Translations under genes and position numbers: made by a program
Notes under the pieces: model-generated
The model's database searches: none
Told to the model about the DNA's origin: nothing
What the model saw: only the letters and a program-made list of their open reading frames with translations
Source of the DNA: MGBC163016 sp964469815
GTDB lineage: Bacteria; Actinomycetota; Coriobacteriia; Coriobacteriales; Eggerthellaceae
Length of the DNA: 19,505 nt
Assembly (NCBI GenBank): GCA_964469815.1
Contig: CAYXZC010000037.1
Coordinates: 1 to 19,505 of the forward strand
Direction: 5' to 3'
Shown here: positions 7,571 to 14,877 of the stretch, piece after piece
Layout of the letters: the number at the start of each line of letters is the position of its first letter
How positions within the stretch are numbered: position 1 is the first letter of the stretch

Positions 7571-9841
7571 ATGAAAGAACGATCTCTGACACGTAGGCAT
7601 TTTGTAGCCGGTGTTGCCGGGCTCGGTGCGATCGCAGCATGTGGATTGGTGCCGATCCGCGCGTTCGGTGAAGGTGGAGATATAGGTGTCAGTGCGCGTC
7701 CTGAATGGGAGACCATCCATACGATATGCCGGGCTTGCCCTAACGCATGTGGGTTCACCGCATACACCGTTGATGAGAAGCTTGGCAAGACCATAGGCGA
7801 TTCGTACAATCCGAACTCAGCTGGAAATCTATGCGCAAGAGGGTATGGTTATACGCAGAGCGTCTATTCCGATGCCAAGGTCAACAATCCTTTGAGGAAG
7901 AAGGACTCAGGCGATTTTCAGACCATATCCTGGGATGAGGCGTTCGAGGAGATAGGCGCCAAGATCGATGAGATCATCGCTCAAGATGGGGCTGACTCGA
8001 TCGCGATGATATACGATGGCGTGATCCCCAACGCACAGAATTACTCCAATCTGCTGATGAATGGATTGGGCAGCGGAAATGTATACGTGGATGATCTTAC
8101 GGTGGATGTTGTGAAGAGCGCAGCATTCGCTCAGATCATAGGAACAGATCAGTATTACCCTGATGTTGAGAATGCGGATCTCATCTTGCTCGTGGATACC
8201 AGCTTCGCAGATGTCACAACACCGGATCTGGTGGCATCCCTTCAATCAGCTCGTGAAAGGGGAGCAAGGATAGTCGCACTTGATCCTCGTATGGGTGCCT
8301 TGGCTTCGATGGCGGATGATTGGTATGCAGCCAATCCTGGCACCGAGCTTGCAGTCCTTTTGGCGGTGTGCCGTCAGATCATTGATGGAGGAAGATACGA
8401 TAAGGCTTATGTATCCTCTGCGGTATCCGGATTCGATCTTTGGGCCGATGCGATCTCTGGATACACGCCACAGTGGGCGCAGGGTCTCTCCGGCATACAG
8501 GATTTCAAGATCGATCAATTGGCAAGCTATCTCGTAGAGGCCTCTCCACGCGTTGCAATAGAGTACGGCAACGGTTTCATCTCCGGCACATCATATGCCA
8601 ACTCGGAGCAGACGGCGAAGGCCATCTGCCTTCTCAATGCGCTGCTCGGGACATGGAATCAGGCAGGAGGATCGTTGCTGCCATTCGATTATGATTCTGT
8701 ATTCGCAGGTCAGGGCATAGATGCGATGCCTGGGGCAACGAATGCCGACCTTGGCTCTGGTCTGCAGATAACGGGCATCGTTCCAACGCAGGGCATAGGA
8801 GCAGCAGGTGCGATCGATAATGCCGCACGAGGGCAGCTCAAAGGCCTTATCACGGTAGATGCGGATGTTGCATACGATTACTCATCGGTCGCGCGTTTCG
8901 CCGATGCTGCGAAGAACCTCGATCTTTTCGTATGCATCACCGAAGAGTTCACACAAACCGCTCAGGAAGCCGACTACATCCTTCCTTTGAGGTCGTATCT
9001 GACAACAGATACGCTCCCGCAGTGCTTGCAAGGCGAATTCGCAGGCATGGCCATGGCAAATGCTGTAATCGAGCCGAAGGATGGAGACAACTCGCTTTCC
9101 CTCGCTGAGATCATCGATGGGATAGCCGAAGCCAGCAACCTTGGCGATCCGGTCTCAGATTCGGTTGCCGATGCCGCGTTTGCAAGGCTCGAGGCATTCG
9201 GGCTGGATGTGGATGGGCTTTCGCGAGAAGGCACTGCGGAAGTGGAGGCGTCTGCGATAGGTCGACAGGTGGCCTTTGCGACTCCGTCCGGGAAGATCGA
9301 ATGCGTGGACGCTTCGGTACCGGCGGATCGCATGCTTCCTGTTTGGGTGCCTCCAACAGATCGATCCACGATCGATGCGCTCGTGTCCGATGATATGAAC
9401 CTGGGTCAGAAGAACGAGGTGGTCGTTGCAATAGAGAATGGCGATCCTTTGACGTTCCATTTAATCACTGGCTCACAAAGCGTTGCCGGTATGCATGGAT
9501 ACAACGTGGAAGAGCTGACCGATATAACCGAGAAGTATCAGCTTGATAGCGCATGGATCAATAGCTATATCGCAGGACTTCTTGGGATATCCACGGGCGA
9601 TAAGATCGTCATCCACAACGATAATTACTCAGCTGAGGTAGAAGCGTTCGTCACGAAGCGCATCGCTCCAAGCGCTGTATTCCTTCCGATAACGTTCGGC
9701 AGGAGTTCTTCAAGACAGAAGAACTCTTACAACGTCGGAGTGAACCCGCTGCTCTTCAATGCAGCTGTGGTGAACGATAGGGGTGCGCTCTGCATCCAAG
9801 AAGCATGTGTGAGCATCGAATATGAGAAAGAAGGTGCATGA
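7571..9841 (+). CDS. Tat-exported molybdopterin oxidoreductase (DMSO reductase family, PsrA/PhsA-like)
   Basis: 756 residues. The start at 7571 follows AGGAGG by six bases; the frame is open further upstream without a better start. A Tat signal begins with TRRHFVAG (7-14), and IAAC (21-24) within it resembles a lipobox. One [4Fe-4S] site is CRACPNAC (53, 56, 60) plus Cys88 in NLCARG. Then come the usual pterin domains (RGARIVALDPRMG; GTELAVLLAVC; the C-terminal dinucleotide domain near VFLPITFGR). At the place where relatives carry the Cys, SeCys or Ser that binds molybdenum, this protein reads DDLTVD (174-179), so an Asp may be the ligand or the site is altered. Gene order with a four-cluster subunit and an NrfD-like anchor is that of polysulfide or thiosulfate reductases, but the substrate cannot be told. 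The stop overlaps the next start. Confidence 0.9.
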   Translation: MKERSLTRRHFVAGVAGLGAIAACGLVPIRAFGEGGDIGVSARPEWETIHTICRACPNACGFTAYTVDEKLGKTIGDSYNPNSAGNLCARGYGYTQSVYSDAKVNNPLRKKDSGDFQTISWDEAFEEIGAKIDEIIAQDGADSIAMIYDGVIPNAQNYSNLLMNGLGSGNVYVDDLTVDVVKSAAFAQIIGTDQYYPDVENADLILLVDTSFADVTTPDLVASLQSARERGARIVALDPRMGALASMADDWYAANPGTELAVLLAVCRQIIDGGRYDKAYVSSAVSGFDLWADAISGYTPQWAQGLSGIQDFKIDQLASYLVEASPRVAIEYGNGFISGTSYANSEQTAKAICLLNALLGTWNQAGGSLLPFDYDSVFAGQGIDAMPGATNADLGSGLQITGIVPTQGIGAAGAIDNAARGQLKGLITVDADVAYDYSSVARFADAAKNLDLFVCITEEFTQTAQEADYILPLRSYLTTDTLPQCLQGEFAGMAMANAVIEPKDGDNSLSLAEIIDGIAEASNLGDPVSDSVADAAFARLEAFGLDVDGLSREGTAEVEASAIGRQVAFATPSGKIECVDASVPADRMLPVWVPPTDRSTIDALVSDDMNLGQKNEVVVAIENGDPLTFHLITGSQSVAGMHGYNVEELTDITEKYQLDSAWINSYIAGLLGISTGDKIVIHNDNYSAEVEAFVTKRIAPSAVFLPITFGRSSSRQKNSYNVGVNPLLFNAAVVNDRGALCIQEACVSIEYEKEGA

Positions 9842-10383
9842 TGGCTAGATACGGTATGTTGATCGACACGACCAAATGCATCGGATGCTACACCTGTAGA
9901 ACTGCTTGCCAAAGACAAAACGATCTGTTGCCCGGGCAAGACTTCATCCGCTTCGAACATGTGGAGTCCGGTGAGTATCCCAATGTCACGGTTCAGAACA
10001 TCCCTATGCAATGCATGCATTGTGAAGATGCGCCATGTGCGCAGGTTTGCCCCACGGGAGCAGCGCATATGGGTGCAGATGGGATCGTTGAGGTCGACGA
10101 GGGAAGGTGCATCGGTTGTTTGTATTGCATGGCAGCTTGCCCATATCAGGTTCGTGTAAGGAATTCTGAGACCGGCTCAGTGGATAAGTGCCGTTTCTGC
10201 ACGGTTTCGGCAGAGCAAAGCGGAACGAAGATGTGCACTTGTGTTGAGGCGTGTCTTACGGGTGCTCGCATTTTCGGCGATCTTGATGATCCGAACAGCG
10301 AGATCGTCAAAGAGATAGCCCGTACAGGAGCCGCTCCGATCGCGGGTGATCTGACCAAATCCAAGATCTATTACGTGAGGTGA
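9841..10383 (+). CDS. Four-cluster electron-transfer subunit (PsrB/PhsB/DmsB-like)
   Basis: 180 residues. ATG codons at 9838 and 9841 are both possible; 9841 is chosen because it sits at better spacing from AAGG. Either choice overlaps the stop of the molybdoenzyme, which indicates translational coupling. The cysteine groups are 13/16/19/23, 58/61/66/70, 90/93/96/100 and 117/120/134/138, enough for four [4Fe-4S] clusters, with an additional Cys132. There is no signal sequence; in this family the subunit is exported by riding with the Tat-bearing catalytic partner. It should carry electrons between the NrfD-like membrane subunit and the molybdoenzyme. The downstream gene starts five bases after its stop. 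Confidence 0.92.
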   Translation: MARYGMLIDTTKCIGCYTCRTACQRQNDLLPGQDFIRFEHVESGEYPNVTVQNIPMQCMHCEDAPCAQVCPTGAAHMGADGIVEVDEGRCIGCLYCMAACPYQVRVRNSETGSVDKCRFCTVSAEQSGTKMCTCVEACLTGARIFGDLDDPNSEIVKEIARTGAAPIAGDLTKSKIYYVR

Positions 10384-10388
10384 TGAAG

Positions 10389-11291
10389 ATGGTATTCGAA
10401 CCAATTTGGGGCACTATCATTGGTATGTACCTCTTCCTTGCCGGCCTAGGCGGAGGCGCATATGCCTCGGTTGTGTACCTGCGTTTGAGAAAGCCGGAGC
10501 TCGTTCATCTTATTAGGTACGGACGGGTGATCGCTCCTATCACGGTGATCATAGGTCTATGCCTCTTGATGGTGGATGCAACGGCAGGTTTTCACAATCC
10601 GCTCCGGTTCGCCCTTTTGCTCACGAACTTCGGATCGGTGATGACGTGGGGCGTTGTGTTCCTTGCGGTTTTCACTGTGGTCGCCCTAATCGTTGCGATC
10701 ATGGATCTGATCGGCAAAGGACGCAAGATCCCTATCTGGCTAGATGTGCTCGGGGCTGTGATGGGTTTGTGCGTGTGCGTATATACAGGCTGCCTTCTCG
10801 GCGTGGCGAAAACGTTCCCTCTGTGGAACAATCCGCTCCTTCCGATCCTGTTTCTGGTATCAGCGGTATCGACCGGCATGGCATCGGTGCTCTTGGTCGG
10901 AAACATCGGATCTCCGAAGGAATTCGATGCTGCCGGATCCTATAAGAAGTTCCATTTCTGGCTCCCGATCGTTGAATTCGTGCTGGTAACAGCAATGCTC
11001 TTCATCGTTAGCAACAACGCTGAGACCGCCGGATATGCTTCGGTCGTGAATCTCATAGCGGGCGATTGCTCAGCGGTGTTCTGGCTCGTATTCATACTTG
11101 CCGGCTTGGTCATTCCGACCATCATCGAGGCCAAGATGCTCTTCTTCTCAACGCATGAGCAGGAGATATCCAAGAAAGGACGCTTGGCATCCGCTATCTC
11201 AGATTTCGGTCTTCTGGTCGGCGGTTGCACGTTGCGCCTTCTCATCTTGGCTGCTGCGATGCCGATAACCATAGTGCAGCCTTGGATGTGA
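10389..11291 (+). CDS. NrfD/PsrC-family integral membrane subunit
   Basis: 300 residues, mostly hydrophobic, with about eight membrane segments (first GTIIGMYLFLAGLGGGAYAS, last around LLILAAAMPITIV). Start codons at 10380 (GTG), 10383 and 10389 are in frame. 10389 is chosen because GAGGTGA at 10377-10383, a near-perfect complement of the 16S rRNA end, lies five bases before it. Members of this family anchor the iron-sulfur and molybdopterin subunits and exchange electrons with menaquinone. The length and position after the four-cluster subunit fit the PsrABC/PhsABC order. It completes the membrane complex encoded by this operon. Confidence 0.92.
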   Translation: MVFEPIWGTIIGMYLFLAGLGGGAYASVVYLRLRKPELVHLIRYGRVIAPITVIIGLCLLMVDATAGFHNPLRFALLLTNFGSVMTWGVVFLAVFTVVALIVAIMDLIGKGRKIPIWLDVLGAVMGLCVCVYTGCLLGVAKTFPLWNNPLLPILFLVSAVSTGMASVLLVGNIGSPKEFDAAGSYKKFHFWLPIVEFVLVTAMLFIVSNNAETAGYASVVNLIAGDCSAVFWLVFILAGLVIPTIIEAKMLFFSTHEQEISKKGRLASAISDFGLLVGGCTLRLLILAAAMPITIVQPWM

Positions 11292-11358
11292 TCGTGGTCT
11301 CGCTAGGATTGAGTTACGGGAATTGTTGGAATGAAAGCCATTTAGGAGGCTTGATCGT

Positions 11359-11892
11359 ATGGTAAATACAAGAATCGAAAAGGAAAGCGTTTCGCGTTCG
11401 CTGACGCGTTTCATGGCTGTCGTTGCTGCAGCGATGCTTGCGGTCTTCGTTTGCTTCGCAATGGCCGGATGTTCATCAGGATCATCCTCATCATCTTCAG
11501 CGTCTTCGGCAGCAAATGTAGCACCGGCGCAGCCATCGAGCAGTTCTGCAAGTGCTGCAGCAGGCGATATGACCGTGGATGTCGATCTGATGCAATCCGT
11601 AACATCGCCGGAGGCTCCGGATTCAGTGAACCAGTTCGCAGAGGAGAATATGAGCGTTTCGGTTCCCGATGGCGCGACAGCGCTCGATGCTCTCAAAGCT
11701 ACAGGACGTGAGATAGATACTCAAGGTGAAGGCGACAATCTCGAAGTATCTTCCATCGGCGGCCTTGTGAAAGGCGATGCAGGAGCATCGAGCCATTGGG
11801 AGTTCTCCGTTAATGGACAGGTGATCACCGCATCTCCGGCAGTCTACACATTGTCCAATGGCGATAAGGTGACGTTCAACTTCGTCAAGTAG
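11359..11892 (+). CDS. Secreted lipoprotein with DUF4430-type domain
   Basis: 177 residues; AGGAGG lies nine bases before the start. A basic N-terminus and hydrophobic stretch lead to a lipobox, MAGC, with Cys38 as the lipid-bearing residue. A Ser/Ala/Pro-rich linker covers about 39-70. The C-terminal part (VSVPDGATALDALKATG, then SSHWEFSVNG and YTLSNGDKVTFNF) looks like DUF4430, a beta-rich domain related to the C-terminal domain of transcobalamin-type proteins. It sits 67 bases after the membrane subunit on the same strand and is followed by a strong hairpin, so it is probably the last gene of the operon. Its role is unknown; a surface ligand-binding or accessory role for the redox complex is inference. 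Confidence 0.82.
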   Translation: MVNTRIEKESVSRSLTRFMAVVAAAMLAVFVCFAMAGCSSGSSSSSSASSAANVAPAQPSSSSASAAAGDMTVDVDLMQSVTSPEAPDSVNQFAEENMSVSVPDGATALDALKATGREIDTQGEGDNLEVSSIGGLVKGDAGASSHWEFSVNGQVITASPAVYTLSNGDKVTFNFVK

Positions 11893-11927
11893 ATCGCAGG
11901 GTTTCGTAGTTTCGTGGCACCTGCATA

Positions 11928-11964
11928 TGTTATGAGGGACGGATGCTATCCGTCCCTCATAACA
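11928..11964 (+). terminator. 17-bp perfect hairpin after the redox operon
   Basis: TGTTATGAGGGACGGAT pairs fully with its complement across a three-base loop (GCT), 36 bases past the lipoprotein stop. There is no T-tract after it, so it may instead protect the 3' end of the message or work together with a termination factor. The stem is symmetric and would act in both directions. Confidence 0.6.
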
Positions 11965-11975
11965 ATCACGCCAAA

Positions 11976-11994
11976 AGCATCCCACTTCGCATTG
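11976..11994 (+). repeat. Short repeat, diverged copy of the 12018 element end
   Basis: AGCATCCCACTTCGCATTG resembles the left end of the element at 12016 (AGGTATCCCTTTTCGCATTTG). It is one of three same-strand copies in this gap. Confidence 0.5.
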
Positions 11995-12015
11995 TGTGAA
12001 CTAGCATCGCATTGC

Positions 12016-12166
12016 AAGGTCGAAGGTATCCCTTTTCGCATTTGGCGCTCACTCTCGATGCTTCGCATCAGCGGTTCGCTCCCTCATGCATTCATATATT
12101 GCAATCTTTCGAAAGCATATGAAAGATGGTGTTCAGAGCAAATCGAAAAGGGATACCTTCGACCTT
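12016..12166. mobile_element. 151-bp MITE-like element with 23-bp terminal inverted repeats
   Basis: Positions 12016-12038 are the exact reverse complement of 12144-12166. The pairing continues inward for five more base pairs (ATTTG 12040-12044 with CAAAT 12139-12143) after a one-base bulge. The inside holds smaller dyads, such as GATGC-TTC-GCATC and ATCTTTC with GAAAGAT. There is no reading frame for a transposase. Size and form fit a non-autonomous miniature element; a long structured RNA is the alternative. No clear target duplication is seen at the edges. Confidence 0.6.
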
Positions 12167-12179
12167 CATACACATTTTA

Positions 12180-12198
12180 GTCTTGCAAAGTTCAAGAC
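12180..12198. repeat. Small hairpin
   Basis: GTCTTG and CAAGAC pair across a seven-base loop, 14 bases beyond the 151-bp element. It may be part of the same structured block. Confidence 0.35.
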
Positions 12199-12233
12199 AT
12201 ATAAATGCAAGTGGGTGTCAGGTCAAAAGAATC

Positions 12234-12411
12234 GTAGAGCAGACCTTCAGGTCTGCCTGTTGCAACCTCACATCCTGTATCAGGCAGATCTGAAGATCTG
12301 CACTACGCATATTTGTGGGCGGTCAGGACCGCCCACATGTGGCAGGATAAATCCTGCCACTACACAACAACCTGTGAGCGCACCGCGTAGTGGGCGATCT
12401 TGATCGCCCAC
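12234..12411. repeat. Array of five REP-like palindromes with GTAG/CTAC edges
   Basis: Five hairpins with 8-10-bp stems and two-base centres lie within 178 bp: GCAGACCT/AGGTCTGC (12239-12256), GCAGATCT/AGATCTGC (12284-12301), GTGGGCGGTC/GACCGCCCAC (12315-12336), GTGGCAGGAT/ATCCTGCCAC (12339-12360) and GTGGGCGATC/GATCGCCCAC (12390-12411). The first and fifth are preceded by GTAG (12234-12237, 12387-12390); the second and fourth are followed by its complement CTAC (12303-12306, 12360-12363). This is the form of REP sequences, which carry a GTAG tetranucleotide next to a hairpin and occur in alternating orientation. Stems differ in sequence but keep pairing. Confidence 0.7.
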
Positions 12412-12423
12412 ATCATGCAATCG

Positions 12424-12447
12424 GGTCGAAGGCATCCTCATTCGCAT
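12424..12447 (+). repeat. Short repeat, copy of the 12018 element end
   Basis: It matches 12018-12041 at 20 of 24 positions, starting GGTCGAAGG and ending TTCGCAT. It lies at the right edge of the repeat block, directly beside the stop of the ATP-grasp gene. Confidence 0.55.
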
Positions 12448-12454
12448 CAGTTCT

Positions 12455-13603
12455 CTACGATTGGAACTCCAAAAGGTCATCGTGAAGGATGAAATCGAGC
12501 TCGTCCTTCGTATTCTCGTCGGTTCTGAGGAACAAGAATCCGTATGAGCCTGTCATGTTGGCATCGAATCTGTTGAACCCTAGGACATCGGAGAATTTGC
12601 TCTCAAAGGCATCGTAGTCGAATGGCCTGCTAAGGTCGGCATCAGGCGAGGGGTTCAACAGCGACATCGAGTACGTATCGCCATCATGTTGACCATACAG
12701 CTCTTTAAGATCCACATGATCCTTCTTCAAATACGCTTCGTATGTTCGAAGTCCCAGCCCATGGTAAGCGATGTCCGTACCTCCTAAACCCGCGAAACGC
12801 AAAGGGTTGAATTCGATTGGGATTATGTTGCTGTCTTGCATGCGTATCTCGACATGGGCGGGGAAATCATGCGCTCCGACGGTTTCGTTCACAGAATCAA
12901 GCCAGTTCTTGAACAGGTCATAGGTATCTTCGACGATCCTGCGATTCGTAAGATAGAGCCTGTCGCTCGTATCCTCGGAACTTGCGAAGTCGTGGCGCAG
13001 GACATTTAGGATATGAGCTTCACCTTCATCATCGTAATACATGTCAATGGCGTATTCTTGGCCGTCCAAATAACTCTCGATCAGGTAGTTCTTGCCATCA
13101 ACGACGCTTTGCGGATATCGCTCATTCCATATGCTTTCCGAGGCGGCGATATCCTTCAGTGCCGCCTTCCAGTCATCCTCATCTTCGATAACGTAGACTC
13201 CCATGGAGCAGAACCCTATGGAGGGCTTGAGCACTACAGGAAGGTCGAGCGTGCTGATGTCGAGATCGTCAAGCTCATCATGGGAGAGCTTTTTGAAGAA
13301 GAAGTTGGGCGTAAGGCCTTCGAGACGCTCTCTCATGGCTGCTTTGTCCTTGAAGATCCTGATCGAATCGTTTCGATTCTCATTGGATGTGTTCTCGAGA
13401 AGCCACGCTAGCGCGTTCTCCGAATTCGTGTAGACGCTGTCTCCGCTGTTCACGAGCTCTTTCGCCTCTTCATCCGGTATGAGATGAAGATCGTAGCTAT
13501 TGGCCATCCTTTTCGAGAACGCGTTCTCTAACACCGGCTCTTTCGACTCTTCAAGCCACTTCAGAAGAACATCGGATGCGTAGGGTTCATCTATTATTAC
13601 CAT
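12455..13603 (-). CDS. ATP-grasp domain protein (carboxylate-amine ligase type)
   Basis: 382 residues. The start at 13603 is preferred because AAGGA lies five bases upstream; the frame is open for 79 more codons but has no better ribosome site. The N-terminal part (about 1-110) is a Rossmann-like preATP-grasp region. The ATP-grasp core shows PVVLKPSIGFCSMGVYVI with the nucleotide-binding Lys and glycine loop, YLIESYLDGQEYAIDMY, and the metal-binding IEFNPLRFAG near residue 290. Such enzymes activate a carboxylate as acyl phosphate and join it to an amine or similar nucleophile; the substrates cannot be told. It is divergent from a bile salt hydrolase gene with 199 bp between the starts. Confidence 0.85.
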   Translation of the reverse strand: MVIIDEPYASDVLLKWLEESKEPVLENAFSKRMANSYDLHLIPDEEAKELVNSGDSVYTNSENALAWLLENTSNENRNDSIRIFKDKAAMRERLEGLTPNFFFKKLSHDELDDLDISTLDLPVVLKPSIGFCSMGVYVIEDEDDWKAALKDIAASESIWNERYPQSVVDGKNYLIESYLDGQEYAIDMYYDDEGEAHILNVLRHDFASSEDTSDRLYLTNRRIVEDTYDLFKNWLDSVNETVGAHDFPAHVEIRMQDSNIIPIEFNPLRFAGLGGTDIAYHGLGLRTYEAYLKKDHVDLKELYGQHDGDTYSMSLLNPSPDADLSRPFDYDAFESKFSDVLGFNRFDANMTGSYGFLFLRTDENTKDELDFILHDDLLEFQS

Positions 13604-13630
13604 CATCGTCCTTATGATCCGTTCGGTTTC

Positions 13631-13678
13631 ATCCTGCAAGATTATAGCCGTTGGGAATCGCATCCAACGCTTCAGGAT
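13631..13678 (-). promoter_or_regulatory. Stem-loop in the ATP-grasp leader
   Basis: ATCCTG (13631-13636) and AAG (13638-13640) pair with CTT (13670-13672) and CAGGAT (13673-13678); inside, CGTTGG (13649-13654) pairs with CCAACG (13664-13669). It lies 28-75 bases upstream of the ATP-grasp start and could be a leader structure or a regulator site. Confidence 0.3.
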
Positions 13679-13802
13679 TTCCGACAGGCTCGTATTCTTT
13701 CGATTACATTTCGACAACCTCATACATACAAGGAACACCACGGACATCCATGCTGGGAGAATGGATCCATCAATATCGAACTTGCTATGAAAGAGGATCA
13801 TC

Positions 13803-14753
13803 ATGTGTACATCTGTAAGATTCACAGACGATAAGGGCAATATGTACTTCGGAAGGAATCTGGATTGGTCGGTTTCTTACGGAGAGAAGGTATTGGTGGT
13901 TCCGCGCGATTATAAGCCTGTTTGGGCGTTTGAGAAGAATGCGCATGAGACTGCAGGACGTGCGGTATGCGGCATGGGAGTGGTCATAGACAACAAGCCT
14001 CTATACTTCGATTGCGCCAATGAGAACGGACTTGGTATCGCTGGCTTGAATTTTCCGGGATTCGCGCAATATGAGAAGGATGCTCTTCAGGGAAAGACGA
14101 GCATAGCTGCATACGAGTTCCCATATTGGGTAGCATGCAATTTCGATACGGTGGATGAGGTCGAGCGCGCACTCGAAGATGTCGTGATCGTGGGTGTGCC
14201 GATCGGAAAATTCCAGCCAGCGATGCTGCATTGGATCATTGCCGATGGCAGCCGATCCATCGTTGTGGAATACATGGATTCAGGGATGCATGTCCACCAC
14301 GATGACGTGGATGTTCTGACCAACCAACCTCAGTTCGATTGGCATATCGAGAATCTTCGCAATTATATGGCGCTCTCTCCCGCTGTTCCAGGAGATGTGG
14401 ATTGGCGATCCTTGAAGCTCGATGCCTATGGATCCGGATTCGGTATGCTGGGACTTCCCGGTGCATACAATTCGCCTTCCCGATTCGTCCGCACGGCGTA
14501 TACGAATGCGCACTATCCTGTCAAAGCGACCGAGAAGGATAATGTGGCGCGATTGTTCCACACCCTATCAGGCGCTGCGATGATCGAAGGTGGAGCGGAG
14601 GTTTTGGATGGCGGATTCGAGATAACTCTCTATACAGGAGGCTATTCAGCGCAAACAAAGACATATTATTGGAACACCTACGATGATTTCACCATCCATT
14701 CCGTTTGCATGGATGACTACGACCTCAAAGGCACCGATATCATCATCGCGTAG
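13803..14753 (+). CDS. bsh: Bile salt hydrolase (choloylglycine hydrolase family)
   Basis: 316 residues, the usual size. Met-Cys at the start fits an Ntn hydrolase in which removal of Met exposes the catalytic Cys2. The other active-site residues of Clostridium perfringens CBAH-1 are matched: Arg18 and Asp21 (FGRNLDW), Asn83 (GLN), Asn174 (LTNQP) and Arg227 (SPSRFVR). GAGG lies upstream of the start. The enzyme hydrolyses the amide bond joining glycine or taurine to bile acids in the cytoplasm; related penicillin V and N-acyl-homoserine lactone acylases are the alternative, but similarity by eye is closest to bile salt hydrolases. It points to a gut habitat. It is divergent from an ATP-grasp ligase. 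Confidence 0.92.
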   Translation: MCTSVRFTDDKGNMYFGRNLDWSVSYGEKVLVVPRDYKPVWAFEKNAHETAGRAVCGMGVVIDNKPLYFDCANENGLGIAGLNFPGFAQYEKDALQGKTSIAAYEFPYWVACNFDTVDEVERALEDVVIVGVPIGKFQPAMLHWIIADGSRSIVVEYMDSGMHVHHDDVDVLTNQPQFDWHIENLRNYMALSPAVPGDVDWRSLKLDAYGSGFGMLGLPGAYNSPSRFVRTAYTNAHYPVKATEKDNVARLFHTLSGAAMIEGGAEVLDGGFEITLYTGGYSAQTKTYYWNTYDDFTIHSVCMDDYDLKGTDIIIA

Positions 14754-14782
14754 CTGTCTGCCCGCATATCTGCTCCGATCCA

Positions 14783-14822
14783 GAGATGCCATGGCGACCC
14801 TGATGAGGTTCAGTGGCATCTC
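14783..14822. terminator. Hairpin between convergent genes
   Basis: GAGATGCCA (14783-14791) and TGGCATCTC (14814-14822) form a 9-bp stem with a 22-base loop, 30 bases past the bile salt hydrolase stop and 56 bases beyond the end of the convergent transporter gene. It may end transcription from both sides. There is no T-tract. Confidence 0.4.
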
Positions 14823-14877
14823 GATAGCTCACTTTATCAAAGGCATGCCCATTGTCTTTCCATGAGGAACATATGGA

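Larger units (their letters stand above)
11893..12454. other. Gene-free repeat block
   Basis: This 562-bp gap between the lipoprotein and the convergent ATP-grasp gene has no convincing coding region. It is packed with inverted and direct repeats: a terminator-type hairpin, a 151-bp element with perfect ends, scattered short copies of the same end, a small hairpin and five REP-like palindromes. It looks like an accumulation site for small non-coding mobile sequences. Confidence 0.75.

Noticed and set aside
12086..12403. 105-codon open frame in the repeat block
   Set aside because: It runs through the inverted repeat end and several REP-like hairpins, so it is a by-product of repeats rather than a gene.
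12234..12411. CRISPR array
   Set aside because: The units are palindromes of differing sequence with irregular spacing, not identical repeats with uniform spacers, and no cas genes are present.
13604..13840. N-terminal extension of the ATP-grasp protein by up to 79 residues
   Set aside because: The extended frame overlaps the bile salt hydrolase start and has no good ribosome site, while 13603 has AAGGA at proper spacing.
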